DNA of 5,795 nucleotides, from contig PWZW01000026.1 in NCBI GenBank assembly GCA_003567255.1, forward strand, positions 1 through 5,795. The letters run 5' to 3'. Positions 5,767-5,795 of this stretch are shown here, in pieces (within the stretch, counting starts at the first letter, position 1; each line of letters opens with the position of its first letter). Origin of the DNA: Puniceicoccaceae bacterium (GTDB lineage: Bacteria; Verrucomicrobiota; Verrucomicrobiia; Opitutales; Coraliomargaritaceae). The notes below the pieces were generated by a model. It was not told where the DNA came from. It searched no databases and saw nothing but the letters and a program-made list of their open reading frames with translations. A program made the position numbers and the translations under genes.

Positions 5767-5795
5767 GGTTCAGATGAAGCTGCACAGAGCTTTTC

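Noticed and set aside
5748..5795. End of another minus-strand gene overlapping the glycosyltransferase start (ATGGCTGA overlap, stop at 5748-5750; alternative stop at 5770-5772)
   Set aside because: Two frames give plausible 3' ends, but only 40-48 bases are visible and neither yields a recognisable protein tail, so no gene can be claimed.

Overview
This window reads as a chromosomal housekeeping region with every supported gene on the minus strand, so transcription runs from right to left. GC content looks moderate (mid-50s percent by eye, not counted). The gene set and the flavour of the IF2 and NusA proteins resemble Verrucomicrobiota, perhaps the Opitutae/Puniceicoccales side. The pointers are the opening of IF2 (MSVRIHQLSKKIGMENKEL), its long Pro/Ala-rich linker, and a gene order nusA-infB-rbfA followed directly by a DHH-family phosphoesterase. 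This taxonomic placement is an inference from protein style; no search was run.

Layout in the direction of transcription: (1) 5755-4805, a complete glycosyltransferase of the GT2-like/GT92-like 'Glyco_tranf_2_4' type with a strong Shine-Dalgarno sequence. (2) 4804-4505, a 300-base non-coding stretch with a hairpin, a good sigma70-type promoter and a convincing intrinsic terminator that ends only 10 bases before the nusA start codon. (3) 4504-3260, nusA. (4) 3205-668, infB. (5) 622-266, rbfA. (6) 247-1, the first 82 codons of an nrnA-like DHH phosphoesterase that runs off the left edge. Spacers inside the nusA-infB-rbfA-nrnA block are 54, 45 and 18 bases, with no obvious terminators, as expected for one operon.

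The four operon genes link transcription, translation and RNA turnover. NusA controls pausing, termination and antitermination by RNA polymerase; IF2 places initiator tRNA on the ribosome; RbfA matures the 30S subunit; an NrnA-type enzyme would degrade the last few nucleotides of RNA fragments. rimP and ylxR, frequent partners of nusA in other bacteria, are not present here; a glycosyltransferase sits where rimP is usually found.

The most interesting feature is the nusA leader. A promoter (TTGACA, 16 bases, TACCAT) is followed by a 7-bp G/C-rich hairpin and an interrupted U-tract, then almost at once by the nusA start codon. Because no promoter can be seen between the terminator and the start codon, nusA expression must pass through this terminator. 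That is the arrangement expected of a transcription attenuator, and NusA itself is a termination factor, so feedback control is an attractive hypothesis. I found no mobile element, CRISPR array, tRNA, rRNA or clearly novel protein system.
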